Position numbers and translations under genes: made by a program. The notes below the pieces were generated by a model. The model was not told where the DNA came from and did no database searches. It saw nothing but the letters and a program-made list of their open reading frames with translations. Shown here piece by piece: positions 30,310 to 40,527 of a stretch of 64,000 bases of DNA. Within the stretch, counting starts at the first letter, position 1; every line of letters begins with the position of its first letter. The DNA comes from Prorocentrum cordatum (lineage: Eukaryota > Sar > Dinophyceae > Prorocentrales > Prorocentraceae): the NCBI GenBank assembly GCA_963575745.1, contig CAUYUJ010016693.1, forward strand, positions 181,001 to 245,000, read 5' to 3'.

Positions 30310-30835
30310 CGCCCGGCACTGCGCGGGCAGCTCAGCCCGATGCGCTCTCCCGCAAGGAGTTGGACGGCAGATTTCCGCGTCTGTGTCACCAAAGCCTCCG
30401 CATGGGCAAGGCGATCCTGCGCCACCCGATGGCACCTCGAAGGGAGGAGGTGGAGGGGGGGAGGGAGGAGCCCGAGGAGAGGAAGGAGGAAGAGGAGCAA
30501 GACATCGGCAACAGACCACAGGTAGACTGCCATGGGCGGGCCTGCAGAGGGAACCATGCCTTGGGAGAGCACAGCGCGGCGTTGGGTTATGCCCAAACAT
30601 ACTAGTGCATACGTGTAATGATAGAAAAAAGCACCCTGATTTCTATCGCCCCAGAAGCACTGCCAGAGGAGAGAAGAAACGGAAAGTAAGGCATCACTGG
30701 TCGGAACAACATGCTGAAGTAGTAGCCGTGCCCGGTCAGGATGGAGGCCGCTGGGCGTCTGGCGACGGGTGCTGGCGCACCGGTATGGCAAGGGGGCCCC
30801 TCAGCTCAACGGCCTGAGCGGGGTCATGCGTTGAA
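30310..30835. other. No secure gene; weak minus-strand frame
   Basis: A minus-strand frame (30216-30791) has two hydrophobic stretches, one around YLWSVADVLLLFLLPLLG, but it runs into the poly-T complement of the A-rich tract and has no family match I know. Confidence 0.25.
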
Positions 30836-30864
30836 TTCCGCCTCCGAAGGCCGCGATCTTGGGA

Positions 30865-30990
30865 GGGTGGGAGTGGTGTGAAGGCGCCAGCCAGACCTGC
30901 AGGGATAGGTCGGAGGAAGCGGTGGTAGCGTGGGAGTGGTGTGAAGACGCCAGCCAGAGCTGCAGGGATGGGTCGGAGGAAGCGGTGGTA
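30865..30990 (-). repeat. 63-bp tandem duplication
   Basis: Two copies of a 63-bp unit with GAGTGGTGTGAAG and GGTCGGAGGAAGCGG. On the minus strand they give an in-frame 21-residue repeat containing GWRLHTTPTLPPLPP. Confidence 0.85.
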
Positions 30991-31029
30991 GCGGTAGCGG
31001 TGGAAGCGGGGGCCGTGAGCCCGCGCAGG

Positions 31030-32180
31030 CTAGGCGGTGGTCGTAACGGTCTGGGCGCCCATCGGCCCAAGCCAGACGCAACAAAGCCGAACCAGCCAAG
31101 GACGTAAACGCAAGCGTTGTTGCTACCGTCGGTGCCGGCGTCGGCGCTGGCGGAGGCTCCGGCGTCGGCGTAGGCGCAGGCGTGGGCGTTGGAGTTGGCG
31201 TCGGTGCTGGGGCAAGAGCTGTCGTTGGTGCCAGCGTGGGCGCTGGCTTGGTGCTGGCGTCGGTGCTGGTGTAGGCGGTGGTCGTAACGGTCTGGTCGCC
31301 CATCAGCCCAAGCCAGACGCAACAAAGCCGAAACATGCAGATATAGGCGCAGGCGTTGTTGCCACCGTCGGCGCCGGCGTCGGCGCTGGCGGAAGCCAGC
31401 GTCGGCATTGGCGTAGGCGTAGGCGTTGGAGTTGGCGTCGGTGCTGGGGCATGAGTTGTCGTTGGTGCCAGTGTGGGCGCTGGCGTTGGTGCTGGCGTCG
31501 GTGCTGTTGTCGGTGCTGGTGTAGGCGGGGGTCGTAACGGTCTGGGCGCCCATCAGCCCAAGGCAGACGCAACAAAGTCGAACCAGGCAAGGACGTAAAC
31601 GCAAGCGTTGTTGCTACCGTCGGTGCCGGCGTCTGCGCTGGCGGAGGCTCCGGCATCGGCACTGGCTTATGCGATTAGGCGTTGGAGTTGGCGTCGGTGC
31701 TGGGGCATGAACTGTCGCCGGTGCCAGCGTGGGCGCCGGTGGTGGTGCTGGCGTCTGTGCTGGCGTCAGTGCTGGTATAGGACGTGGTCGTAACGGTCTG
31801 GTCGCCCATCAGCCCAAGCTTGACGCCATGGTAGCTGGGATGGCGGTGACGCTGTATTTAAAGAATCGTCCAGGGGGCAAAATTTGTCCACCGTTTCTCG
31901 TCCGTCGACAGTGCTGGTGCCGGTGCTTGTGCGTCGTTGGCGCTGGCGTTTGTGCTGGTGTCAGTGCTGGGGTACGCGCTGGCGTCCGTGCCGATGTAGG
32001 CGCCGGCGTTGGTGCTGGAGTCGGTGCTGACGTCGGCGCTGGTGTAGGTGCTGGCGTTGGTGCAGGCGTCGTAGGCCCAGGCGCTGATGCTGGCGATGGT
32101 GCTGGTGTCGGAGCTGTCGAATGTGCCGGGGTGGGGCTGGCGCCGGTACTTGCTTCTGCGCTGGTGTAGGCGCTGGAGTT
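31030..32180. repeat. Higher-order minisatellite, GGCGTTGGTGCTGGCGTC type
   Basis: Short GGCGTC/GGTGCT units are organised in longer repeats. GTGGTCGTAACGGTCTGG recurs at about 31035, 31277, 31528 and 31786, so the period is 242-258 bp. One minus-strand frame gives Pro/Thr-Ala runs (PAPTPTPTPTPAPT), another [15 protein letters not shown]. The frames are not kept from one unit to the next, so I do not call a gene. Confidence 0.85.
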
Positions 32181-32271
32181 GGTGGCGTCTTCACTGTGCT
32201 ATTGGAGCAAGTCAGGGGTTCTTGGCGTGCTCTCACTCTGGGCGCGCGCCCGTGCCAGCGGGAGGACAAAG

Positions 32272-32465
32272 GGAGGAGGAGGAGGAGGAGGAGGAGGAGG
32301 AGGAGGAGGAGGAGGAACGGAGGAGGAGGAGGAGGAGGAGGAGGAGGAGGAATGGAGGAGGAGGAGGAGGAGGAGGAGGAGGAAGAAGGGAGGGGGAGGG
32401 GGGAGGAGGTCACCGCCGGTGGGGAGAGGGAGGAAGACCAGGAGGAGGAGGAGGGTGAGGCATTC
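32272..32465. repeat. GGA/GAG trinucleotide array
   Basis: About 60 copies of GGA with occasional AAC, ATG and AGA interruptions. Confidence 0.95.
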
Positions 32466-32585
32466 GCGAGTCTTCACCCCCATCGTGCCTCCATCTCCGC
32501 TGGTCCCGTATCTCCGTCCGTGAACCTCATGTCCCGCATCTCCGTCGGATCTCCAGAAAAGATACCAAGCTGTATACGGATGGTC

Positions 32586-32632
32586 TCTCTCTCTCTCTCT
32601 GTCTCTCTTTCTCTCTCTCTCTCTTCCAATTT
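32586..32632. repeat. CT dinucleotide array
   Basis: About 20 copies of CT with two interruptions. Confidence 0.95.
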
Positions 32633-32639
32633 GGCCGAA

Positions 32640-33175
32640 CTACGCATCGACCAACTTCACCCTGCGAGCTCCGCTACGGAACATCCCCCTTCGCTGCCCC
32701 TGCCTTCTCTTGGTCTCGTCCCCACTAGGCAGGTCTGACCCTGGGTGCACGAACTTCCGGGGGTCAAGGGGTGAGGGGACTGACTCACGCACGTAAGCCG
32801 CTGCGTCGGCAGCGGTCACTGAGACACGCCTGCAAGGGCTTCGATCGCGAACGCACAGCTGCAGACATCCACCAGTCTCATTCGGGGCAAGGGCGCACCC
32901 CCATCGGAAACCCACGACTAAGTGCAACTCGCCCCGCGATGTGAACAAGGCACCTGGCGTCCTACGTCATGCGGACGAGAGACCTGACACTGTCGGACCG
33001 CAAAGCGATGACGCCTGACATTGTCGACCACACCGCGATGCAGTCTGACCCGGGTCCACTGCTGCGCCCCCTTCGTGGCACCCCGCAGGCGCCCCGTGGA
33101 GACCCTTTTCGAGGGCCGTGGTATAGATGTCAAATGAGAGAGGCAGAAGTTTCCACATCAAATGGCTCTTTCAGC
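32640..33175. other. No gene recognised; short 31-bp duplication
   Basis: CTGACACTGTCGGACC (about 32985) and CTGACATTGTCGACCAC (about 33015) head two units of about 30 bp. No supported frame. Confidence 0.45.
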
Positions 33176-33182
33176 GGCGCGC

Positions 33183-33345
33183 CGAGGGGGGAAGTGAGAA
33201 GGGGGCAGGCCCTCTCAGACCGCAGCGGGGCCTCTCAGAAGCCCTCTGAATCTCTGAGAAGCCGTTTGAGTCTTCGGAAAACGGCTTAGGAAGCTTAGGT
33301 CGGAGGCCTTCTGAGCCTTCTGGGAAGGCCCGCCCCGTCTGCCTT
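33183..33345 (+). repeat. Dispersed repeat R10, copy 2
   Basis: GGGGGGAAGTGAGAAGGGGG, CCTCTCAGA units, then GGCCTTCTGAGCCTTCTGGG. The last segment is identical to the R10 copy at 62.26 kb over nearly 20 bases. Confidence 0.8.
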
Positions 33346-33399
33346 GCGAGCGTTTTCTATATTCCCCTTCCTACATTTTTACAAGCCCGGGCGGGGGAA

Positions 33400-33432
33400 A
33401 AACCCGTCACCGCCCCCCCCCCCCCAAAAAAA
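33400..33432. repeat. Poly-C then poly-A run
   Basis: About 14 C followed by about 7 A. Confidence 0.9.
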
Positions 33433-33559
33433 CGGACTCCCGGGATCTGGGGCTTTGAGACCCTTCGGACGGGCCTTGAAGCGGCCCCCCGGGCCTCGTA
33501 GCGCGTTTTGCCAAACCTTCGCAGCACACCTAAGGCGATCAGGGGGGTTATCGGAGACG

Positions 33560-34085
33560 TCCCAGAGAACCCCAAGACAGCAGAAAAGCGCTCCAAGAAG
33601 CCGTCATACCCCGAAAGATCGCTCCAAAATGTACCAAGAGGCCTCCAAGAGCACCTCCAAGAATGCCCCAAGAGGGAATAATCATAGATTTAATGTAGGT
33701 TTTGAGTGAATTTCGGCTTCTCCTCTTTTCGGCTTCCCGACGCTCCAAGACAGCGGTCATCTGGGCGTCCGAAGTCGCCTGGGAGGCTCCAAAATCGCCC
33801 CGCAACCATCCGAAAGGGCTTCCAGGCAGTCCAAGAGAGCCCCAGAGCGGCACAACAGGGGTCCAAAATGGCCCTAAGAGAGCCCCATGGCGGCCCAAGA
33901 TGGCCCCAAGACACCCTCCGAAGCATTCCAAATCGTGACCGGGGCGTTCAGGGAGACTGCGGTTAGAGGCAGGTTGGCCTTGGGAAGCCCCAGAGGCCCC
34001 CAGAACACGCCCAGGAAGCCTCCAGAAGGCTTTAAGAAAGCCTGAGAACTTTGGTGAGGCCCCCACAGGCTCTCCAAGGAGGAGC
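33560..34085. repeat. CAAGACGGCC repeat block 4 with AT-rich core
   Basis: A looser array. The core at about 33675-33755 has AATCATAGATTTAATG and TCCTCTTTTCGGCTTCCCGA, in register with block 3. Confidence 0.8.
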
Positions 34086-34089
34086 CTCC

Positions 34090-34310
34090 GCAAAAAGAGC
34101 TGAGGAGGATGGGGAGAATACCCAGGGTATGGCGAGAATGAGGAAAAATAAGCATGGAGGAGGGATAACGAACAACATGATTATAACGGCGATGCCAGAA
34201 AAGGCAGCAAGGAATTATCGCAAAATTGTCCGCTTGACCTTCCTGCCATTTCCGCCTGCATACCAATCTTCAATGACCAAGGTGCATGGCGCGAAGCGCC
34301 ACTGCAGGCT
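34090..34310. other. No gene recognised
   Basis: Balanced composition, no supported frame. Confidence 0.5.
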
Positions 34311-34315
34311 TGTAT

Positions 34316-34535
34316 ACATATATATATATATATGTGTATATATATATATATATAAGTATTTATGTATGTATGTATGTATGTATGTATGTATGTATGTATG
34401 TATGTGTGTGTATGTATGTATGTATGTATGTATGTATGTATGTATGTATGTATGTATGTATGTATGTATGTATGTATGTATGTATGTATGTATGTATGTA
34501 TGTATGTATATACATATACATATATATATTATTCG
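34316..34535. repeat. TA and ATGT microsatellite
   Basis: Alternating TA runs flank about 35 copies of ATGT/TATG. Confidence 0.97.
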
Positions 34536-34539
34536 GCGT

Positions 34540-34890
34540 TCCGACATTGGGCGAAAGGGGGAGGAAGGGGGGGGGGGATCTGGCTCCGGATCTCTGCTTA
34601 ATGCGACTGTGTGGAACCGTGCGTCCTATGGGGGAGACTCCACCTGCTTGAAACCGGGCCAAGATCTGCTCCATGGGGGGGGGGGAGCGGGTGAGAGGGC
34701 CCGCGCCGATCGGCAAAACAATGAATAAGAAGACGGTCACCTTCCCCCCTGAGCGCGCCGACGCTTCCGGTCACTGCGGCCATCGCGGTTGTGACGGAGG
34801 CTGGTAGTCGACAGTGACCCGCACAAGGCGAGTTTTCGGTGGCGCTCGACGGACGCAGGTCATGGCGTGTCGCGTTCGGCTGTTCCAGGG
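34540..34890. other. No gene recognised
   Basis: Two G-runs (34568-34578 and 34676-34686) and ordinary sequence. Confidence 0.5.
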
Positions 34891-34896
34891 CGCCTC

Positions 34897-35032
34897 CCCC
34901 CTCCTCCTCCTCCTCCTCCTCCTCCTCCTCCTCCTCCTCCTCCTCCTCCTCCTGCTCCTCCTGCTCCTCCTCCTCCTCCTGCTCCTCCTGCTCCTCCTCC
35001 TCCGAAGGAGGAGGAGGAGGAGGAGGAGGTTC
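34897..35032. repeat. CTC array ending in a GAG array (inverted pair)
   Basis: About 33 CTC/CTG triplets run directly through CTCCGAAGGAG into seven GGA triplets. The junction is a perfect inverted repeat, so a long purine-pyrimidine hairpin can form. Confidence 0.9.
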
Positions 35033-35034
35033 CT

Positions 35035-35460
35035 GAGAACCGAAAACGCTCAGTACATTGCGTGCCGATCTGATGCCGCGGCAAGCGGCTCAGTCCTCTT
35101 ACAAGCGCTGGCATCTCTTCGCTGCGCGCGCCCACGCGCGAATGGGCCCTGCCGGCCCGCACCCAAGGATCACCCTTACGCGTCTCCGCTGTCATCGAAA
35201 AACGCTCAACGTGTTACGATATCGTAACTCCTGCATCTGGCATAATACGAAGGTTACTCGAATGTTCCGCTGGGTACCCTTGCACGCACCATACTATTTT
35301 GAATATAATAGTGGTACGCGTGTGCGTGTGGGTCCACATGTACGTCGAACTCGTCCTCTCCCACTCTCTCACTTTTTTCCCATGAATGGAGCCTGTAGCA
35401 TGCCGCCTACCAGCGCACACGGCTCTCTGCTTCGTGTGCGGTGGCATATACGCGCACTGT
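35035..35460. other. No gene recognised
   Basis: Balanced sequence downstream, on the minus strand, of the exon-like segment described next. Confidence 0.45.
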
Positions 35461-35466
35461 AGTGCT

Positions 35467-35865
35467 GCGACTCGATGGATGATCCTGTCCACGAGATCAT
35501 CCAGCGCTTCTGCCAACGCGAAGTCTGCATGATCTGGAAAATTCAACATGCGCGCATCAGGGACTGTCTCCTTGACACCTTGGCTCGCCCAACAACTTGT
35601 GAATTGCACTTTGTGCCGTCTCAGTGAACCAATATGATGGCCATGCGAGCCTTCATCCCAATAGTCAATCGCTTCTGCCCACTTCCAACATGATCGATAC
35701 ACTTGCGTTGGCCTTGCAGCTTACCATGGTCAACTGACAACACACACACAAGAACAGCTTCCAGCGTGGGCTGGCCGACGATGTGATTCCAACACAAGTC
35801 GTGAGACGGGGCATTGTGGTTGCTCATGTGGCAAGCATGAAACATCAGCACAAAGGCCGTGGGAA
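35467..35865 (-). CDS. Exon-like coding segment, unknown protein, one frame change
   Basis: On the minus strand, about 45 codons read FVLMFHACHMSNHNAPSHDL and VGQPTLEAVLVCVLSVDHGK. The frame then has to change near 35690-35740, after which about 80 codons read KWAEAIDYWDEGSHGHH, KETVPDARMLNFPDHADF and ALDDLVDRIIHRVAALQ. Composition is balanced, unlike the surrounding repeats. The change could be a very small intron starting at GTAAG (after VDHG) or a frameshift in a pseudogene. The last part ends CTACAG, with no clear donor. I do not recognise the family. Confidence 0.4.
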
Positions 35866-35887
35866 CATGTTAGGAGAGTCAAGGCGT

Positions 35888-35912
35888 ATACTCTATATAT
35901 ATATATATAGAT
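35888..35912. repeat. TA dinucleotide run
   Basis: About ten TA repeats. Confidence 0.95.
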
Positions 35913-36009
35913 TCTCCCCTAACGGGTGAAGGCGGGCATTTCGCCACCGCGCTCGCTGACGGGGCTGCGGCGTCAATCGTCTGCGAGCGCGTGTCTTTAT
36001 TTCCTGGAT

Positions 36010-36545
36010 GTGCACATCCCCTCATCACCTCCTAGCACCATCCCTGCCCAACCACGCTAACTCAAACCGTCCTCCACTACTGCACGCTACCCCTGTGCCA
36101 TCCATCCCCATACTTCCCATCTTCCTCAGAACCCATCTCTTCTCCTCCCCTCGCCTCCGCAACTGGTTCATGCTGCTGATCATTCTCCTTTTCGGAATCC
36201 GACTTCCACTCTCCCTCCGTCCTTCCCGCCTCCTCCTTCATGTTCTCCGCCGCGTCCCCCTCCCTGTCCTCATTCGCATACTACTACACATTGAATTGCG
36301 GCTTCTCTTCCGCCCTCGCTGCTCCTCTTCCCGCCTCAACGCTCCTCCTACGTCTCTTCCTCCTTTTGTTCCACCTGCCCTATCCATCCTGCTTCTCCTT
36401 CTGCTGCTTCGCCTCCTATTCCCCTAGCACGTCCTCCTCTTCCTCCTATCCTCATTATGCTCCTCCTCCTCGTCGTCCTTCTTTTTGCCATGTCCCTCTT
36501 CCTCATCATCCTTCTCATTCTCTGTCGCTATACAGCGCTTCGGGC
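36010..36545. repeat. Pyrimidine-rich low-complexity region
   Basis: Over 500 bp of CTCC/TTCC-rich plus strand without a fixed unit. Open frames here are Leu/Pro/Ser-rich and not believable as genes. Confidence 0.75.
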
Positions 36546-36734
36546 CTTTCCCTTCTGAGAACTCTCCTTAGATGGGGGTAGGCCGAGGCGCGAGGGTGGA
36601 TGGGGGGGGGCCATCAGAAAACAAGTTTTTCTCATGCTCCTCTTCCTACTAGTCCTCCGCGTCCACCTCCGCCTCCCACAATTCCCCTGCTTCTGCTGCT
36701 TTTCAGCCCCGCCTTGGAGCAGACCGCCACTACG

Positions 36735-36930
36735 GTCGGGAACTTTCGCATAGCGTGTCGCCGTGGCGGCCCCCGGCGACAAGCTCTACCTCGCGAGTGG
36801 ATTGCGTGTCGCTCCACTCCGCGGGGCGGGAAGCTGGGAAAGGCTCGGGACGTTGACGCCTGGGGACTGAGTAGTGGATAGCGCGTCGCGCCGAGGCGTG
36901 GTGGGCAAGAACATGCGGTGCGACACGCTA
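36735..36930 (+). repeat. Repeat R11 (ATAGCGTGTCGC hairpin family), copy 1
   Basis: Carries GCATAGCGTGTCGCCG, CTCCACTCCGCGGGGCGGG, GATAGCGCGTCGCGCCGAGG and the inverted GCGACACGCTATCC. The same order occurs at 37415-37605. Confidence 0.85.
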
Positions 36931-37289
36931 TCCAAACGTTCCCGACCGTACCACTACAGCCACTGCCGGCACCACTGTGCCGCCCTGCGGTCGAGGCGAC
37001 ATGCTTGGGCACCGCGCCCCTGCAGGTCCCCCATCCCCCGCCCGCTTCCACCCCCTCTTCCGCTTCCCCTCATTGAACATACTTGGCCGCGTCCATCTTG
37101 CAGCGTTGCCAACTTGCGGCAATCATGCACCCGTGTTGGCGAGCATGTTGTGTGACCCCTCTCGGGAACTCTCGGGGGAGCCCTCGGGAACCCAACAGGT
37201 CTGGTGTGACCCCGTGTTGGCCCTGTGACCCACCGTGACTAACGCCGCGTTGGCCATGATCTCAGATTCAATACGGCGCCCTTGTGACG

Positions 37290-37345
37290 CGAACAACACT
37301 AGCGGCGCTCAATCCCCACTGGCACGGCCTTGGCCCCTCTGACCG
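37290..37345 (+). repeat. Short duplication R12, copy 1
   Basis: CAATCCCCACTGGCACGGCC and TTGGCCCCTCTGACCGA match CATACCTACTGGCATGGCC and TTGGTCCATCTGGCCGA at 37637-37672. Confidence 0.7.
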
Positions 37346-37414
37346 ACTTATCCCTCTGGATGAGGATATCTGATGTTCCCTTATGTTTCGTGGTTCGCGG
37401 GGCCTACAGTCGGG

Positions 37415-37605
37415 AACAGTTGCATAGCGTGTCGCCGCGGCGGCCTCGGCGACACGCTATGCTTTGGGAGCGGATAGCGTGTCGCTCCGCCCCGCGGGGC
37501 GGGAGGCTCGGAAAAGCTCGAGGCGTTGGCGCTGGGGGACCGGAAAGAGGATAGCGTGTCGCGCCGAGGCGTGGTGTGCCAGAACCGGTGGAGCGACTCA
37601 CAATC
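37415..37605 (+). repeat. Repeat R11, copy 2, with perfect hairpin
   Basis: At 37423-37463 GCATAGCGTGTCGCCG and its exact complement CGGCGACACGCTATGC are separated by 9 bases. Two further GGATAGCGTGTCGC motifs follow at about 37469 and 37549. Confidence 0.9.
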
Positions 37606-37636
37606 CAAACAATCTCGGCCTCAACTTCTCCCCATA

Positions 37637-37680
37637 CCTACTGGCATGGCCTTGGTCCATCTGGCCGATTTCCCCCCGTG
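37637..37680 (+). repeat. Short duplication R12, copy 2
   Basis: Second copy of 37290-37345, directly downstream of R11 copy 2. Confidence 0.7.
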
Positions 37681-37874
37681 GACTGGTACATGTATATGCC
37701 GTCCCCTTCGGGTGTCGCGAGGCCCTTGGGGGGGTAGTTTGGCGGAGCTGGGATACCATATCCCAACGGGGACAGGGATCGGATGTGCAATGCTGCCTTC
37801 ACGCCAATCCCTCCGCCCTGCCCTCCTTCCCAGGCTCCGACTCAACAGATGCCGACACCGCCACTCCCAGGACC

Positions 37875-37990
37875 TCCCCAGGGTGCGCTCTGGCCAGAAT
37901 CTCTGGGCGAGTCCAGCGGCGGCGACGAGGGCCTCCCGCCCGAGACTTCGCAAAAACGAGCCGAGGGTGGTTCTATGGGTACGTAGCACC
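37875..37990 (+). repeat. Dispersed repeat R3, copy 3
   Basis: GGGTGCGCTCTGGCC, CGAGTCCAGCGGCGGCGACG and CAAAAACGAG match the copy at 3.85 kb. Confidence 0.75.
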
Positions 37991-38049
37991 CCGCAGTCGT
38001 GGATAAGAGTGGGGGCGGCGGGGACGTCTGCAGTCTGCAAGGTTCTGAA

Positions 38050-38400
38050 GATGCCCGCCGCAGGCGCCTATTTTGAATAACAAAAGATAAATTGCAAAGA
38101 GCCCGCCGCAAGGGCCGATCTTTCGTTAAAGCACTGTGGGTGGGTCGCGGGGTGGGTCGCGGGCGGGTCGCGGGGCAGGTCGCGGGGCAGGTCGCGGGGG
38201 TGTCGCGGGAGGGTCGTCGCGGGATTGCTCGTGGTTGGGTCGCGGGGTGGGTAGCGGGTGGGTCGCGGGGCGGGTCGCGGGGCGGGTCGCGGGCGGGTCA
38301 TCGACCAGGTCGCGCGCCGGGTCGCGGGTGGGTCGCGGGGCAGGTGGCGGGTGGGTCGCGGGAGGGTCGCGGGTGGGTCGCGGGCCGGCTCGCGGGGGTA
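38050..38400 (+). repeat. Repeat R2, copy 2, and GGGTCGCG minisatellite
   Basis: The head GCAGGCGCC, ATTGCAAAGAGCCCGCCGC, AAAGCACTGTGGGTGG matches 2.5 kb in inverted orientation. About 27 units of roughly 10 bp (GGGTCGCGGG with variants) follow. Confidence 0.9.
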
Positions 38401-38408
38401 ACGACGCA

Positions 38409-38418
38409 AAGCAACAGC

Positions 38419-38449
<31 letters not shown>

Positions 38450-38477
38450 CCAACAACAACAACAACAACGACAACAG

Positions 38478-38509
<32 letters not shown>

Positions 38510-38516
38510 ACAATCA
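38409..38516. repeat. CAA/CAG trinucleotide array
   Basis: About 33 CAA and CAG triplets, polyglutamine or poly-Asn in plus frames. Confidence 0.95.
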
Positions 38517-38619
38517 TTTTAAGACTGTTCGCGCTTATCTGCTCGAGTGTCCTTCAACGCGAATTTCCCCAAACTCTCAATACCCGCCCACTTCGAGAGC
38601 GAGAACGAAAGCGATAGCG

Positions 38620-39082
38620 GGGCCACGAAGGGTATGCGTATGCGGCCACGACGGGCGCGAACGAGCGGGGGCCACGAAGGGCAGATCATGCGGGGCCACA
38701 GAGGGCATCGACGGGGCCACAAACGGCGACAGCGGGGCCACGAAGGGCACGCGTACGGGGTCACGACGGGCGCGAACGAGCGGGGGCCACGAAGGGCATG
38801 CATATATGGGGCCACGAAAGGCAGCGACGGGCCACGAAGGGCTGCAACTGGGCCACGAAAGGCAGCGAAGGAGCCACGAAAGGCTGCAACGGGGCCGCCA
38901 AGGGCAGCGAGGGGCGACGAAGGGCTGCAACTGGGCCACGAAGGGCAGCGAGGGGGCCACGAAGGGCTGCAACGGGGCCACGAAGGGCAGCGAGGGGGCC
39001 ACGAAGGGCTACAACGGGGCCACGAAGGGCAGCGAGGAGGCCACTAAGGGCTGCAACGGGTCCACGAAGGTCAGCGAGATCC
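38620..39082. repeat. 22-bp minisatellite, GGGCCACGAAGGGC type
   Basis: About 20 units alternating between GGCCACGAAGGGCAGCGA and GGCCACGAAGGGCTGCAAC; more irregular at the left end. Confidence 0.95.
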
Positions 39083-39385
39083 CGAGTCCTGAATAAGCTG
39101 TGAGGGACTCCGCAGCGTGAGCGCGACTCCTGGGTGCCTGAATGTCGGGAGCGCGGCGCTTGAGTGAATTGCATGAAGTTTCTACGCAAGAACGCGATTC
39201 TTGAGTAAATTGCACGCAATACTCCAGCGAGAGCGCGACTCCAGAGCGCCGAGAGACCGATTCCTGAATACATTGTAAGGAAGTCCCAGGCGAGAGCGCG
39301 ATTCCTGAGTAGAATGCGAGGAAGTCTCAGGCGGGAGCGGGGGTCCTGGCTAATTTGTAAGGAAGACTCTGGCGGGAGCCGTTGT
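39083..39385. repeat. Degenerate tandem, GAGAGCGCGATTCCTGAGTA type
   Basis: Six or seven diverged units of about 45-55 bp with AGCGCGA-TCCTGA, ATTGTAAGGAAG and TCTCAGGCG. Confidence 0.85.
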
Positions 39386-39389
39386 TGTC

Positions 39390-40080
39390 GTTGTAACCCG
39401 GGGGCCAACAACGCATTTTGAGCCCCGTGACTTTCCTTGGTTAAAAACAAAGTGCGAGCCCCAGGGGTGCACTTCAACTGAAAAAAACTGAACTGAATGG
39501 TCACCGGAGGGGGGGATCAACAATAATCATTCGTCAATAATGAGAAATCCACAACAATGAACTACAAGAATCCGCTTGGCAGAATCCTACTTTGGTCACG
39601 CACACCCAGGGGCTGTGAATGTCCGTTCGGCCCCCTCATTCTGACCTGCCCTCCTCCTTCCCCCCGCCAGCCCCGTTCCCCGACCCCTCCCCTCGTCCCT
39701 TCAGGGCCCTCTTTCGAGAATCCCGTGGCGCGCCGATGTTGCAGGGCCCCCCCGCGCGGAACACCGCCAGCCGCCACCTATGGGATTCGCCTGGTGCGCA
39801 CGCCGCGTTCGGTACTTCCCCCCGCCTGCTGTCCTCGACGGGCGACCAAGTGGCCCTGTGCCCACGCGCGCCTGGGATCGGGACGAGTTGGAATCACAGG
39901 GATCCTCCTGCGACTGACAATTACATGCTCTGCTTCTCTCTCCTGCCTCCTCACCACCTCGTCCTTCTCCTTCTACCTCTCCTGCTCGTTCGTCCCCATC
40001 CTGCTCGGCCGTCTCCTGACCCTCGTAGCCCTCTTCTCCGTCATCCCCCCCTCCTCCGCCTGCACGAATGAAAGGGATCA
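39390..40080. other. No gene recognised
   Basis: Mixed sequence, pyrimidine-rich from 39640. No supported frame. Confidence 0.5.
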
Positions 40081-40085
40081 AACGC

Positions 40086-40113
40086 CAACACACACACACA
40101 CACACACACACTC
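40086..40113. repeat. CA dinucleotide run
   Basis: Fourteen CA repeats. Confidence 0.95.
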
Positions 40114-40149
40114 TTCCAGGGGCGCCCAGACGAAAAAGTAGGGCACAGC

Positions 40150-40365
40150 GACGAACAACCTCCTCCTCCTCCTTCTCCTCCGCCCCCCGACTTCCGTTCC
40201 TCATCCTCCGCCCGTGCTCCTCCTCCTCCTCCTCCTCGTTCTCCTCCTCCTCCTCCTCCTCCTCCTCCTCCTCCTCCTCCTCCTCCTTCTCCTCCCCCGT
40301 GTTCGTAGCCGTCGTCGCCTGCCCCTCCGCCCTGCTTCTCATTCTCCTCCTCCTCGCTTCCTCAT
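40150..40365. repeat. CTC trinucleotide array
   Basis: CTC runs, densest at 40216-40295, with a break around 40300-40320. Confidence 0.9.
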
Positions 40366-40527
40366 CGAGCTCTTCCTAGAAGGCCCGCCCCCTCTCGCCT
40401 GCCCCCAATCGGCGCGCCCCTGTCCCGAAGAGTGCCCTCCGGGCCAGTGCTTCAACGCGGTGTCCCCGGCAGTCCCGAGCCTCTTCCCGGGGCTGGCTCT
40501 TCTTCCCGAGCTGGGCCGCGATAAGTG

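Noticed and set aside
32272-32465. Poly-Glu protein
   Set aside because: GGA microsatellite with open frames on all three plus frames; no flanking coding sequence.
38620-39385. CRISPR array
   Set aside because: The units are continuous degenerate minisatellites without unique spacers, and the genome is eukaryotic.
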